DNA of 64,000 nucleotides from an uncultured Flavobacterium sp. (GCF_951805225.1 NZ_OX638201.1:682001-746000), one strand, 5' to 3'; counted from the stretch's first letter, positions 53,481-62,261 are shown. Notes: a model not told the origin generated them from the sequence alone. Made by a program: numbers and translations.

Positions 53481-54003
53481 TAAATACCTTTTTCAGGCTT
53501 TGGATAATTACCCGTATTCGCTTGAGGAAACTATTGAATCATTAGATTATGCTTTTTCATATGATGCCAAAAATACTATGGTTTTGTGTTTGTATGGTAG
53601 AATTCAGGCAGAGCAATTATGGAATTATGAAGAGGCAAAGCAGTATTTTCAGGAAGCTTTAGCGATTAATATTCATGCTCTTGAAGTTTATCCGCACTAT
53701 TTACAGACTTTGATTTTGAACGAAGATTATGAAGAAGCTCAAAAATTAATTGATTTTGCTTTGACTATAAAAGGAATTAATAAATCTGAAATTTATGTCA
53801 AGAAAGCAATACTTTATGAAGCTCAACATGAATTTAAAAATGCATTGAAGGAAATTAAAAATGCTAAACTTCATTTTTTGCAATTTGCTTTTGATTCTGA
53901 TATTACTGATGTAGAGAAGAGAATTAAAGGAAAAATTGATTTAATTGAAAATAAAAAGAAGTCAAAGAAATCGAAAAAAGATTCAAAAAAGAAGTCAAAA
54001 TGA
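53467..54003 (+). CDS. TPR protein with lysine-rich tail, coupled to prfH
   Basis: This 178-residue protein contains three or four TPR-like helical pairs (LDYAFSYDAKNTMVLCLYGRI, WNYEEAKQYFQEALAINIHA, EDYEEAQKLIDFALTI, AILYEAQHEFKNALKEIKN). It ends in a lysine/serine tail (KKSKKSKKDSKKKSK). It has no signal peptide. It overlaps prfH by 14 bases, which suggests translational coupling. TPR proteins mediate protein contacts, and the basic tail might bind RNA. Its function is unknown, and it may be a general neighbour rather than a dedicated part. An intrinsic terminator follows. Confidence 0.85.
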   Translation: MKTIDKYLFQALDNYPYSLEETIESLDYAFSYDAKNTMVLCLYGRIQAEQLWNYEEAKQYFQEALAINIHALEVYPHYLQTLILNEDYEEAQKLIDFALTIKGINKSEIYVKKAILYEAQHEFKNALKEIKNAKLHFLQFAFDSDITDVEKRIKGKIDLIENKKKSKKSKKDSKKKSK

Positions 54004-54020
54004 TTTTTGATTTTAAAAAA

Positions 54021-54060
54021 AAAACGATGCAATTCTATTTGAGTTGCATCGTTTTTTTTT
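54021..54060 (+). terminator. Intrinsic terminator of the rtcB-prfH operon
   Basis: A 12-bp stem, AAAACGATGCAA / TTGCATCGTTTT, with an 11-base loop is followed by a T run. Confidence 0.93.
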
Positions 54061-54078
54061 ATTTAATATAATTTAGTG

Positions 54079-54331
54079 TTGTCCCTACGGGACAATTTTA
54101 AGGAAGGCTATTTTTGTTTTTTACCGATATTTAACTCCTAAAGAAGTATTTTATGTTTAAATTATTTGAAGGAATATCTCGTAGAGATTACATCTTGGTA
54201 GAGATATCGTCAATAAAGCGAATATTTGCCCCGTAGGGACTATACAAATTTACATTTGAAATGTATTGCTTTTTGCCGAATTAAAAATGAAATAATCCGC
54301 GAAAATCCGTTCAATCCGTTAAATCTGCGGA
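54079..54331. repeat. Dispersed-repeat block (CCCTACGGGAC and AATCCG types)
   Basis: TTGTCCC-TAC-GGGACAA at 54079-54095 forms a hairpin, and a related CCCCGTAGGGAC lies at 54229-54240. Between them ATATCTC and GAGATAT form further arms, so 54079-54240 may be one element. From about 54291 to 54331 there is a second motif type with three AATCCG copies bracketed by CCGC and GCGG. These look like dispersed flavobacterial intergenic repeats. They fill most of the 332-base gap between the TPR gene and the thioesterase gene, and I see no gene in it. Confidence 0.6.
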
Positions 54332-54335
54332 CAAT

Positions 54336-55082
54336 TTATTTCCAATGCAATTCTAATGCAAAACACGTTTTCTCGTTTTTTGTAATACTGAATGTTGCTG
54401 TTGTATGATTGTCATCTTCACTTTCGTGAATTACTACGTTATCTTTTAGTGAAAGTTCTTTCATGAAATTCATTTCAAAACTTTTTACTTCTTGTTTTAA
54501 AATTCGTTTTTCATCTACATGATCTAAACACCATTCTAAATATTTGACGTTATTTACGTGATTTACAATATCTAAATCTGATAAATAAACTGTTTTTTCA
54601 AAAATAGCTCCTTTTTCGTGATTGATATTTATTTTAGAAAAACCTTCAGTTGTTGCTCTATTGTCCGGAAATAATTCGAAATGTTCATATGGCAAAGCCA
54701 ATGGTTCTGGACGACGCGCTTGTGTATTAAATACTGCCCAATAGGTTTCGCAGCCTACTATTTTTTTGCCATTTACATACATTTCAAGAGCACGAACAGA
54801 ACGAGAATTTTCTAAACTATTAATCCATGTTTTTACGGTTACAACATCTTGCCATTTTGGTAAGGACGAAATTTCGACACGCATTCTGCTTAAAACCCAA
54901 GCTTGGTGAAATTCCTGCATATCAAAAAAACTAATACCTCCAACTTCTGAATGTGCTGCAGCAGTTAGTTGTAGAATATTACATAAATCGGTGTATTTTA
55001 AAAAACCATTTGGGGTACATTGTGTAAAATTGATTTCCCAGTCTTTGCTTAAAACCGATGTGAAATTTGGCGATATAGGCAT
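54336..55082 (-). CDS. Acyl-ACP thioesterase family protein
   Basis: This 248-residue protein has two hot-dog folds, as in FatA/FatB-type enzymes. The first half has a helix LQLTAAAHSEVGG and QAWVLSRMRVEISSLP. The second half has the catalytic-type segment DLDIVNHVNNVKYLEWCLDH, with Asn, His and a downstream Glu/Cys. The ARRPEPLALP linker is typical. It should release fatty acids from acyl carrier protein, or act on a related thioester, in the cytosol. It is followed on the left by repeats; miaA lies 76 bases upstream on the same strand. Confidence 0.88.
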   Translation of the reverse strand: MPISPNFTSVLSKDWEINFTQCTPNGFLKYTDLCNILQLTAAAHSEVGGISFFDMQEFHQAWVLSRMRVEISSLPKWQDVVTVKTWINSLENSRSVRALEMYVNGKKIVGCETYWAVFNTQARRPEPLALPYEHFELFPDNRATTEGFSKININHEKGAIFEKTVYLSDLDIVNHVNNVKYLEWCLDHVDEKRILKQEVKSFEMNFMKELSLKDNVVIHESEDDNHTTATFSITKNEKTCFALELHWK

Positions 55083-55158
55083 TTGTAATTTTGAATTTAG
55101 ATTGTTGGTTTTAGATTTTTCTATCTGATAATAGAAGAAAGAGAAAAGAAAATAGATT

Positions 55159-56079
55159 TTACTTTAGTTGATTTTCTATATAATTTATAATTTCTTTTCT
55201 ATCTGTGGCGTAATCAAACCATTTTGTGTTTTCATTCCGTTTAAACCAGGTAAGTTGTCTTTTTGAGAAACGTCTGGTATTTTTTTTGATTTCTTCGATG
55301 GCAAATGGCAGCGTGAAATCTCCGTCAAAATAACTAAATAATTCTCTATAACCGACAGTTTGTAACGCATTTAACGCTTTATTAGGATATAAAGCTTCTG
55401 CTTCCTGCAATAAACCTTCGTTTATCATGATGTCAACTCGTTGGTTGATTCTATTGTAAATCGTAGATCTTTCGGCATCTAAACCAATTAAAATAGGAGC
55501 GAAATTTCGGTTGTTTTTCTTCTGATTTAGAAATGATGAATATGGTTTTTGACTTCCGATGCAAACTTCTACAAAACGCATCATTCGTTGTGGATTTTGA
55601 AGTGTTTGCGAATTTTCTTCTGTTATTTTTTGATAATAATCAGGATCTAAAAGCTGTAATTGTTCTTGTAGATATTCAATTCCGAAGTTGTCGTAATTAG
55701 AATTTACCTGAGAACGTATTGCTGGATCAATTTCCGGGAATTCATCGAAACCTTTTAAAATTGCATCAACATATAATCCTGAACCACCAATAAGAATGGC
55801 AAAATCATTATTTTGGAATAATTCTTCTAGTTTAATAAGTGCTTCTTTTTCGTAATCGCCAACGGTATAATTTTCGAAAATTGATTTGTTTTGAATAAAG
55901 TGATGTTTTGCTGCTTGTAGTTCTTCCTGATTGGGAACCGCTGTGCCAATTGTTATTTCTTTAAAGAACTGACGGCTGTCGCAAGATATTATTTCGCATT
56001 TAAAATGTTGTGCCAAAGCAATACTTAAGGCTGTTTTTCCTATTGCTGTTGGTCCGACGATGGTTATTAAGTATTTCAT
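55159..56079 (-). CDS. miaA: tRNA dimethylallyltransferase
   Basis: This 306-residue protein has the P-loop GPTAIGKT at residues 9-16, then SCDSRQFFKEITIGTAVP, the prenyl-acceptor segment with Asp, then IGGSGLYVDAIL and QTVGYREL, and a C-terminal RQLTWFKRN. It adds dimethylallyl to the N6 of A37 in tRNAs that read codons starting with U. Length and motifs are standard. Confidence 0.97.
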   Translation of the reverse strand: MKYLITIVGPTAIGKTALSIALAQHFKCEIISCDSRQFFKEITIGTAVPNQEELQAAKHHFIQNKSIFENYTVGDYEKEALIKLEELFQNNDFAILIGGSGLYVDAILKGFDEFPEIDPAIRSQVNSNYDNFGIEYLQEQLQLLDPDYYQKITEENSQTLQNPQRMMRFVEVCIGSQKPYSSFLNQKKNNRNFAPILIGLDAERSTIYNRINQRVDIMINEGLLQEAEALYPNKALNALQTVGYRELFSYFDGDFTLPFAIEEIKKNTRRFSKRQLTWFKRNENTKWFDYATDRKEIINYIENQLK

Positions 56080-56085
56080 ATTTTT

Positions 56086-56225
56086 TAGCCCAGATGGTAA
56101 TGGAAACCCCGGACTTATATTTGTTAGTTTTTTTGGGATAAAAAAGCGACTTTAGAAGCTCTTTTTATGCCTTAAAAAAACAACAAAGATAAGGAGGAGT
56201 TGGAATGTACAGCTGGAAATAGCTC
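56086..56225 (-). repeat. REP-like flavobacterial intergenic element (copy 2, inverted)
   Basis: Read on the minus strand it starts GAGCTATTTCCAGCTGTACA and ends ACCATCTGGGCTA, sharing both ends with the element at 50153-50236. The interior (ATAAAAAGAGCTTCTAAAG and AAAAAGCG segments) differs and is longer. It fills the gap between miaA and the ion channel gene. Confidence 0.6.
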
Positions 56226-56231
56226 ATTAAA

Positions 56232-57071
56232 TTAATTATTTGGTAACTCGATTCCGCATTCATGGCAATATTTTGCGCTATCAAAATGTACCTGTGCATT
56301 ACAATTTTGACATGTTTTTTTTGTGCTAACAGCATTATTTCTTAAGCTGCTTTTTGCAAATTCGGCAGTTACGATTCCGGTTGGTACGGCAATAACTCCA
56401 TATCCCATAATCATAACTAGCGATGCTAAAAACTGACCTAATGGTGATGCCGGCGAAATGTCGCCATAACCAACGGTTGTTAGGGTTATAATTGCCCAAT
56501 AAATCCCGACAGGAATGCTGGTAAAACCACTTTCTTTGCCTTCGACAACGTACATTAATGAGCCGATAATTACGGCGCTGATGAGGACGAAGTATATAAA
56601 TACCAGAATTTTTTCTTTACTGGCTTGCATGGCTTCACGGAGTTGCAAGGATTGTTGAGAGATCTGAGGAATGTGTAAAATTTTAAACAATCGGAAGAAA
56701 CGCAGGATTCTAACGATGGTTAAAACATTTGTCGCAGGAAAAAATATGGATAAATACATGGGTAATATGGCCATTAAATCGATGATTCCGTAGAAACTAA
56801 AAACATATTTAATGGGTTTTTGTATCGAAATAATGCGTAAAATAAATTCTATGGTAAAGAAAATAGTAATAATCCATTCACAAACAAGAAGTTGTTGGTG
56901 GTATTTTTGATTGATGCCTTCGACGGTATCCATCATTACCAGAAGTACGCTTAAAAGAATAAGACCTAAAAGTACCAGATCGAACAAACGCCCTAAAAAG
57001 GTGTTGCTACCGTAAAGGATTATTTGAGTCTTTTGTCTAAAAAGGTCGTATTTTGATTTTACTTTTTTCAT
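56232..57071 (-). CDS. Voltage-gated-like potassium channel with C-terminal zinc ribbon
   Basis: This 279-residue protein has six membrane segments (about residues 28-230). An S4-like helix, LTIVRILRFFRLFKIL, carries spaced arginines. The pore loop holds the K+ selectivity filter TVGYGD at about 197-202, followed by SPASPLGQFLASLVMIMGYG. The tail (about 250-279) has four cysteines as CQNC and CHEC, a zinc-ribbon pattern that is not part of the usual channel. It should conduct K+ as a tetramer in the inner membrane. The ribbon may be a cytoplasmic sensor or assembly domain; this is inference. Confidence 0.9.
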   Translation of the reverse strand: MKKVKSKYDLFRQKTQIILYGSNTFLGRLFDLVLLGLILLSVLLVMMDTVEGINQKYHQQLLVCEWIITIFFTIEFILRIISIQKPIKYVFSFYGIIDLMAILPMYLSIFFPATNVLTIVRILRFFRLFKILHIPQISQQSLQLREAMQASKEKILVFIYFVLISAVIIGSLMYVVEGKESGFTSIPVGIYWAIITLTTVGYGDISPASPLGQFLASLVMIMGYGVIAVPTGIVTAEFAKSSLRNNAVSTKKTCQNCNAQVHFDSAKYCHECGIELPNN

Positions 57072-57101
57072 ATCGGCTAAGATAATGAAAGTTTTGTTGT
57101 G

Positions 57102-58463
57102 TTAAAAATGAAGAATTTTAAGCGATTTGCTTTTTCGGATGTAGTTTTGAATAATATTTTTTACATCTCGATTATGCTGCATCGGGATTAAAATGTTTTT
57201 TAGAATCTCAATATTGGTAATTTGATAATTGAGGTCGTAATAAGCGTAACCTTTATAAGTTCCGTTTTCGATTAATACAGCACTTCTTTCATTCACGTTT
57301 CTACCTCTGTCAAGTAGAATCATACTTTTGTTTTCAAAGCTATTTTCTGATATAAATTGCTGAACACGAATGTTATATTCTTCTGGACTAACTTCGCCAA
57401 TACAAGCGCCATCGCATTCTTTTATCTTATATTGAAAACACTCTTTTTTGGTTTGGTACAATCCGGTAAGTTTTTGGCACAAATGATATTTCGATGTGAA
57501 TCTGAAAAGTGCATTTTTTCCTTCTTGTAAAGTAGCAAATGATGTGATTTCTTTTTTACGTCCATCTGCTTTTTCAAGTTTAAGATTCATATAACCGTTT
57601 GCATCTTTCTCAGCATATAATGCATATAGAAAAACCGTTTTTCTTTGAGAGCGATTATGTCTTGGACGATTTATTTTTACTTCTTCACTTTCTTTTAAAA
57701 GTGCGATTAATTCGCTTCCGGTTTCATCATAAGTTATGGTGAAAACTTCAGCTTGAATTTTTTTACTTTTAGTTGTGATTCCGGTAAAATGCTGATTGAT
57801 TCTCTTTTTGATATTTTGGCTTTTGCCGATATAGATAAGGCTTCCACCTTCATTATAAATGTAATAAACGCCAGTTTTTGCAGGCATTTGCGCTAAAAGA
57901 TCCATCAATTTTGGAGCAATTCCTTTTTCGACTTCGAGTTTTATAAAATCTTTTACGATTGTTTTTTCCAAGTCTTTTTCGAGAAGCATTTTAAACAACT
58001 TGGTAGTTGCCATTGCGTCTCCGCTTGCACGATGTCTGTCGGCCATTGGAATTCCAAGTGCACGAACGAGTTTTCCTAAACTATAAGAAGGCTGATCCGG
58101 AATTAATTTTTTGGCAAGTTCAACAGTACAAAGTGTTCTGGCTTCGAAATCATAACCTAAACGTCTGAATTCGGTACGTAAGATTCTATAATCAAATGAG
58201 GCATTGTGTGCGACAATAATACAATCTGAAGTTATTTCGATGATTCTTTTGGCAACTTCAAAAAACTTTGGAGCTGAGCGCAACATAGCATTATTGATTC
58301 CGGTTAATTTCACCACAAAAGGCTGAATCGGAATTTCGGGATTAACAAGGCTAATGAATTGGTCAACTACTTCATGACCATCAAATTTATAAATGGCGAT
58401 TTCAGTAATTCCTTCTTCATTAAACTGACCTCCAGTGGTTTCTATGTCTAGTATTGCGTACAA
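57102..58463 (-). CDS. DEDDh exonuclease fused to GIY-YIG nuclease domain
   Basis: This 453-residue fusion starts with an epsilon/DnaQ-type exonuclease (about 1-165). It has DIETTGG near residue 6, VAHNASFDYRIL, and the His-Asp pair in HRASGDAMAT, so all DEDDh residues appear present. A GIY-YIG domain follows (about 195-275: GVYYIYN, LIYIGKSQNIKKRINQHF), like the UvrC N-terminus or Cho. A C-terminal cysteine-bearing segment CQKLTGL to KECDGACIG resembles the UvrC/Cho region. It probably processes damaged DNA; the substrate is unknown. It is the last gene of a long minus-strand series. Confidence 0.9.
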   Translation of the reverse strand: MYAILDIETTGGQFNEEGITEIAIYKFDGHEVVDQFISLVNPEIPIQPFVVKLTGINNAMLRSAPKFFEVAKRIIEITSDCIIVAHNASFDYRILRTEFRRLGYDFEARTLCTVELAKKLIPDQPSYSLGKLVRALGIPMADRHRASGDAMATTKLFKMLLEKDLEKTIVKDFIKLEVEKGIAPKLMDLLAQMPAKTGVYYIYNEGGSLIYIGKSQNIKKRINQHFTGITTKSKKIQAEVFTITYDETGSELIALLKESEEVKINRPRHNRSQRKTVFLYALYAEKDANGYMNLKLEKADGRKKEITSFATLQEGKNALFRFTSKYHLCQKLTGLYQTKKECFQYKIKECDGACIGEVSPEEYNIRVQQFISENSFENKSMILLDRGRNVNERSAVLIENGTYKGYAYYDLNYQITNIEILKNILIPMQHNRDVKNIIQNYIRKSKSLKILHF

Positions 58464-58528
58464 ATTCAGTATTCAGTCTCAGTTTTTAGTATTCATTTAA
58501 AATCTACAATCTTTAATCTACAATTAGA

Positions 58529-59188
58529 TTAACGTCCTCCAAAAATGCTGCTTCCAATGCGAACCATTGTGCTTCCGCATTCTATTGCAAGCTTATAATC
58601 GCCGGACATTCCCATTGAAATTGTAGAGATGTTTTGCATTCCTTCTTTTTCTTTAATCGAATCAAAAATAGACTTTAAATGTGTAAATTCTTTTTTAATT
58701 TGGTTTTGATCTTCTGTAAAGGTTGCCATTCCCATTAATCCTAAGATACGAATGTTTTTCATTTCTTTGAACTCTGCCGAAGATAATAATTCATTTAATT
58801 CATTTTCGTCTAAACCAAATTTAGATTCTTCTTCAGCAATATATATTTGAAGCAAACAATCGATTATTCTATTGTTTTTTAAAGCTTGTTTATTGATTTC
58901 CTGTAATAATTTTAAGCTGTCAACTCCATGAATCAAGCTCACAAATGGTGCCATAAATTTGACTTTATTCGATTGCACGTGACCAATCATGTGCCATTGA
59001 ATATCTTTAGGCATTTGTTCGTGCTTATCAGCCATTTCCTGGATTTTGTTTTCTCCAAAAATACGTTGACCAGCTTCGTATGCTTCCATCAAATCCGGAA
59101 CAGGTTTTGTCTTAGAAACCGTAACCAAAGTTACGTGTTCAGGTAAATTGTTTTTTATTTGAAGCAAATTTTGCGTTATTGCACTCAT
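58529..59188 (-). CDS. YggS/PROSC family PLP-binding protein
   Basis: This 219-residue protein has the PLP lysine in TLVTVSKTKPV (near residue 27), then FGENKIQEMADKH, WHMIGHVQSNKVK and ISMGMSGDYKLAIECGSTMVRIG, all diagnostic of the YggS family. These proteins bind PLP without known catalysis and help vitamin B6 balance. Its ATG overlaps the stop codon of the upstream unknown gene by one base, so translation is coupled. Confidence 0.96.
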   Translation of the reverse strand: MSAITQNLLQIKNNLPEHVTLVTVSKTKPVPDLMEAYEAGQRIFGENKIQEMADKHEQMPKDIQWHMIGHVQSNKVKFMAPFVSLIHGVDSLKLLQEINKQALKNNRIIDCLLQIYIAEEESKFGLDENELNELLSSAEFKEMKNIRILGLMGMATFTEDQNQIKKEFTHLKSIFDSIKEKEGMQNISTISMGMSGDYKLAIECGSTMVRIGSSIFGGR

Positions 59189-59775
59189 TATTGATTATAA
59201 TACTTAATTATTTGATCATTTTTTGTAGCTACCCAACTTTTAAGTTCAAATGAAGAAAGAGTTTGTGTTTCTTTCAAATTGTTTAATTCGGCAATACTAT
59301 AATTATAGGTTTCTGAAATATCTTTTTTATTATTTTCAGTTCGTATGATTTTAATTTTCACATAGAAAAGTTTTGTATCAAAATAGTAAAATTCTCCAGT
59401 AATATTGTCTGAATACGAATTTAAATAATGAATACTTTCATGATATTGACCTTTTATTAAATTGCTGTATTTCTCAAAATTATATTTTCTTTTTTCGATA
59501 TTCGAAAGTAAATTATAATTCTCTTCATTGAAATGGTGAAGATAAAAGCTATATGAATATCCACCTCTTGCGCTAAGAAACTTTGTTTTAATTTTGTCTA
59601 CTTCAGTCTCAGTTTCAATTCTTATGACACCATCTGAAATGAAGCCATGTCCATTTTTTGCAGAAATGCTATCGATTTGATTAATGGTAAATTGTTTATT
59701 AGAATCTATTTTTAAGTTTTGAGAAATACAAATTGTGATTACAAAATGGGCAAAAATTAAAAATAGATTCCTCAT
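59188..59775 (-). CDS. Unknown exported protein
   Basis: I do not recognise this 195-residue protein. Residues 1-19 (ending ITICISQ) form a signal peptide, so it is probably periplasmic. The mature part is rich in Lys, Asn and Tyr, with alternating beta-like stretches (FYYFDTKLFYVKIKIIRT) and no obvious catalytic motif. It overlaps the YggS start by one base and follows the 3-hydroxybutyryl-CoA dehydrogenase gene by 18 bases. Nothing supports a specific function. Confidence 0.8.
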   Translation of the reverse strand: MRNLFLIFAHFVITICISQNLKIDSNKQFTINQIDSISAKNGHGFISDGVIRIETETEVDKIKTKFLSARGGYSYSFYLHHFNEENYNLLSNIEKRKYNFEKYSNLIKGQYHESIHYLNSYSDNITGEFYYFDTKLFYVKIKIIRTENNKKDISETYNYSIAELNNLKETQTLSSFELKSWVATKNDQIIKYYNQ

Positions 59776-59793
59776 AAATTTTAAAACTTTATT

Positions 59794-60681
59794 TTAAATA
59801 AACTGTTTTGAGATTTTCTCAGCTTTTTTACTTTCGCTATAGTCATAAAAACCTTCACCAGATTTTACTCCAAGTTTTCCGGCTCTAACCATATTTACTA
59901 ATAATGGGCAAGGAGCGTATTTAGGATTTTTGAAACCTTCGTACATAACATTCAAAATAGCAAGACAAACGTCAAGACCAATAAAATCAGCTAATTGAAG
60001 CGGTCCCATTGGATGTCCCATTCCTAATTTCATTACGGTGTCAATTTCGTAAACACCTGCAACTTTATTATATAAGGTTTCGATTGCTTCGTTTAGCATT
60101 GGCATTAAAATTCTGTTTGCCACAAAACCAGGATAATCGTTTACTTCAACAGGAGTTTTGCCTAATTTTTCAGATAAATCCATGATGATTTTAGTCACTT
60201 CATCGCTGGTATTGTATCCACGAATGATTTCGATTAATTTCATAATTGGCACCGGATTCATAAAGTGCATACCAATAACACGCTCAGGATGTGCAACAAC
60301 AGATCCGATTTGTGTAATTGAAATCGAAGAAGTATTAGTTGCCAGAATTGTATTGTGAGAACAAGCTTCGTTTAATTGTTTGAAAATGTTCAGTTTTAAT
60401 TCTACGTTTTCGGTAGCTGCTTCAACTACTAAATCTACACCAACAACACCATCTTTAATATCTGTATAGGTAATAATATTGGTAATCGTTTTTGCAACTT
60501 CTTCTTGAGTAATTGTTCCTTTCGAAAGCATTCGATCTAAATTGGCAGCAATAGTCGCCATTCCTTTGTCTAATGATTTCTCAGAAACATCGATAAGTTT
60601 TACAGTAAAACCACTTTGTGCAAATGTATGAGCAATTCCGTTACCCATTGTTCCTGCACCAATTACAGCTATAGTTTTCAT
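59794..60681 (-). CDS. 3-hydroxybutyryl-CoA dehydrogenase
   Basis: This 295-residue protein starts with the NAD-binding Rossmann segment IAVIGAGTMGNGIAHTFAQSG. It carries LVVEAATENVELK, NTSSISITQIG, the catalytic-His region GMHFMNPVPIMKLIEII, and VEVNDYPGFVANRILMPMLNEAI. The C-terminal domain has MGHPMGPLQLADFIGLD and GVKSGEGFYDY. It oxidises or reduces 3-hydroxyacyl-CoA in fatty-acid or butanoate metabolism. It follows the unknown membrane gene by one base. Confidence 0.95.
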   Translation of the reverse strand: MKTIAVIGAGTMGNGIAHTFAQSGFTVKLIDVSEKSLDKGMATIAANLDRMLSKGTITQEEVAKTITNIITYTDIKDGVVGVDLVVEAATENVELKLNIFKQLNEACSHNTILATNTSSISITQIGSVVAHPERVIGMHFMNPVPIMKLIEIIRGYNTSDEVTKIIMDLSEKLGKTPVEVNDYPGFVANRILMPMLNEAIETLYNKVAGVYEIDTVMKLGMGHPMGPLQLADFIGLDVCLAILNVMYEGFKNPKYAPCPLLVNMVRAGKLGVKSGEGFYDYSESKKAEKISKQFI

Positions 60682-60682
60682 T

Positions 60683-61279
60683 TTATATATTAGTATTAAA
60701 ATTGAAGTATTTGTCTAAATCTTCTTTTATTATTTCGTATTCATTATCGTTAATATATTTATTGGTATACAACCAGATATATCTTTCGTGTTGTGTATGA
60801 TATGGTAATATTGGATCTATAAGGAAATATTTTGTTCTAAAGTAGTTGATTTGTTTTTGATAAATTGAATCTACAAATTGATCAACTTCTATTGCATTTT
60901 TTTTTGTGTAAATAAAATACAAATGTTTCCCCGCCTCTAAATGTAGTTCATCATGTCCTTCTGAAATATTTTTAGCTATAAGAACAAAAGGAGTGATTAA
61001 ACCTAAACATAGTGCCTGGAGTGATAATGGAGAAGCATTATTTGTTACCATTATCAAGCTTAAAACTAGTAAAACATTTAAAAAAATAGAGAAGTATAAA
61101 ATCATTAAGAATTTATTTTCTCTGTTTTTTTGAATATAACTGGATTTTTTTATTTCCTCAAAAGGAATAGAATACTTCAATTTATGTTTTGAAGTATTCA
61201 AATCAACTATAATTTCTTTATCTAAAATTTCAAAATATTGCTTTTGATTCTTATACTTGATCTTTAGTATAGATTCCAT
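60683..61279 (-). CDS. Unknown protein with two membrane helices
   Basis: I do not recognise this 198-residue protein. It has a soluble N-terminal part of about 58 residues rich in beta strands. Two closely spaced hydrophobic helices follow (MILYFSIFLNVLLVLSLIMV and SLQALCLGLITPFVLIA), then a soluble charged and tyrosine-rich C-terminal half. It resembles small bacterial PH-like membrane proteins in layout, but I see no certain motif. It starts immediately after the Gfo/Idh/MocA stop codon and ends one base before the dehydrogenase, so it belongs to that operon. Confidence 0.8.
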   Translation of the reverse strand: MESILKIKYKNQKQYFEILDKEIIVDLNTSKHKLKYSIPFEEIKKSSYIQKNRENKFLMILYFSIFLNVLLVLSLIMVTNNASPLSLQALCLGLITPFVLIAKNISEGHDELHLEAGKHLYFIYTKKNAIEVDQFVDSIYQKQINYFRTKYFLIDPILPYHTQHERYIWLYTNKYINDNEYEIIKEDLDKYFNFNTNI

Positions 61280-62245
61280 CTATTTTTCGAAACAATCAAT
61301 AATCTGATACGCTACTCTTAAAGCATCTGTTGCTTGTTCAAGAGTTACAACTGGCGTAGTATCAGTTTTTATTGCATTTGCAAAAGACTCTAATTCGTCC
61401 AGAATTGCATTGTTTTGTTCAACGTCAGGATTAGTAAAATAGATTTGTTTTTTTACACCTTCGGCATTTTGCAGAATCATATCAAAATCTCCGGGAACTT
61501 CAGGAGCATCTTTCATACGAACGACTTCACATCTTTTTTCTAGAAAATCAACTGAAATGTAGGCATCTCTTTGAAAAAAACGTGTTTTACGCATGTTTTT
61601 CATCGAAATTCTGCTTGCTGTTAAATTGGCAACGCAACCATTTTCGAATTCAATTCTTGCATTGGCAATATCCGGAGTATCACTGATTACAGAAACTCCA
61701 CTTGCGTGGATATCTTTTACTTTTGAATGAACAACACTCAAAATAGCATCAATATCATGAATCATTAAATCAAGAACTACAGGAACATCTGTACCACGCG
61801 GATTAAATTCGGCCAAACGATGCGTTTCTATAAACATTGGATTTTCGATCATGTTTTTTGTAGCAATAAACGCTGGATTAAATCGCTCAACATGACCAAC
61901 CTGACCTTTTACATTGTATTCTTTTGCCAAAGCGATAATTTCTTCAGCTTCGTCTACAGTATTGGCAATTGGTTTTTCTATAAAGATATGTTTACCTGAT
62001 TTGATCGCCACTTTTGCACATTTGTAATGAGAAAGTGTTGGTGTAACAATATCGATTACATCCACAGCGTGGATTAATTTTGCAATAGTACTGAAGTTTT
62101 TATAACCGAATTCTTTTGAAATTCTTTCGGCATTTTCTTGATTTTCGTCGTAAAATCCAACTAATTCGTATTTGTCAGATTGTTGTAATAAGCGTAAATG
62201 TATTTTACCTAGATGACCTGCACCTAAAACTCCTACTTTTAACAT
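61280..62245 (-). CDS. Gfo/Idh/MocA family oxidoreductase
   Basis: This 321-residue protein has an N-terminal NAD(P)-binding fold starting VGVLGAGHLGKIHLRLL. It has IDIVTPTLSHY and the family EKP motif in IFIEKPIANTVDEAE, then GHVERFNPA and LMIHDIDAI, where a catalytic His is expected. Family members oxidise sugars or inositols, or act as biliverdin-type reductases; the substrate here is unknown. It leads the minus-strand operon and is divergent from pcm. Confidence 0.93.
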   Translation of the reverse strand: MLKVGVLGAGHLGKIHLRLLQQSDKYELVGFYDENQENAERISKEFGYKNFSTIAKLIHAVDVIDIVTPTLSHYKCAKVAIKSGKHIFIEKPIANTVDEAEEIIALAKEYNVKGQVGHVERFNPAFIATKNMIENPMFIETHRLAEFNPRGTDVPVVLDLMIHDIDAILSVVHSKVKDIHASGVSVISDTPDIANARIEFENGCVANLTASRISMKNMRKTRFFQRDAYISVDFLEKRCEVVRMKDAPEVPGDFDMILQNAEGVKKQIYFTNPDVEQNNAILDELESFANAIKTDTTPVVTLEQATDALRVAYQIIDCFEK

Positions 62246-62261
62246 GAGAATGTATTTTAAA

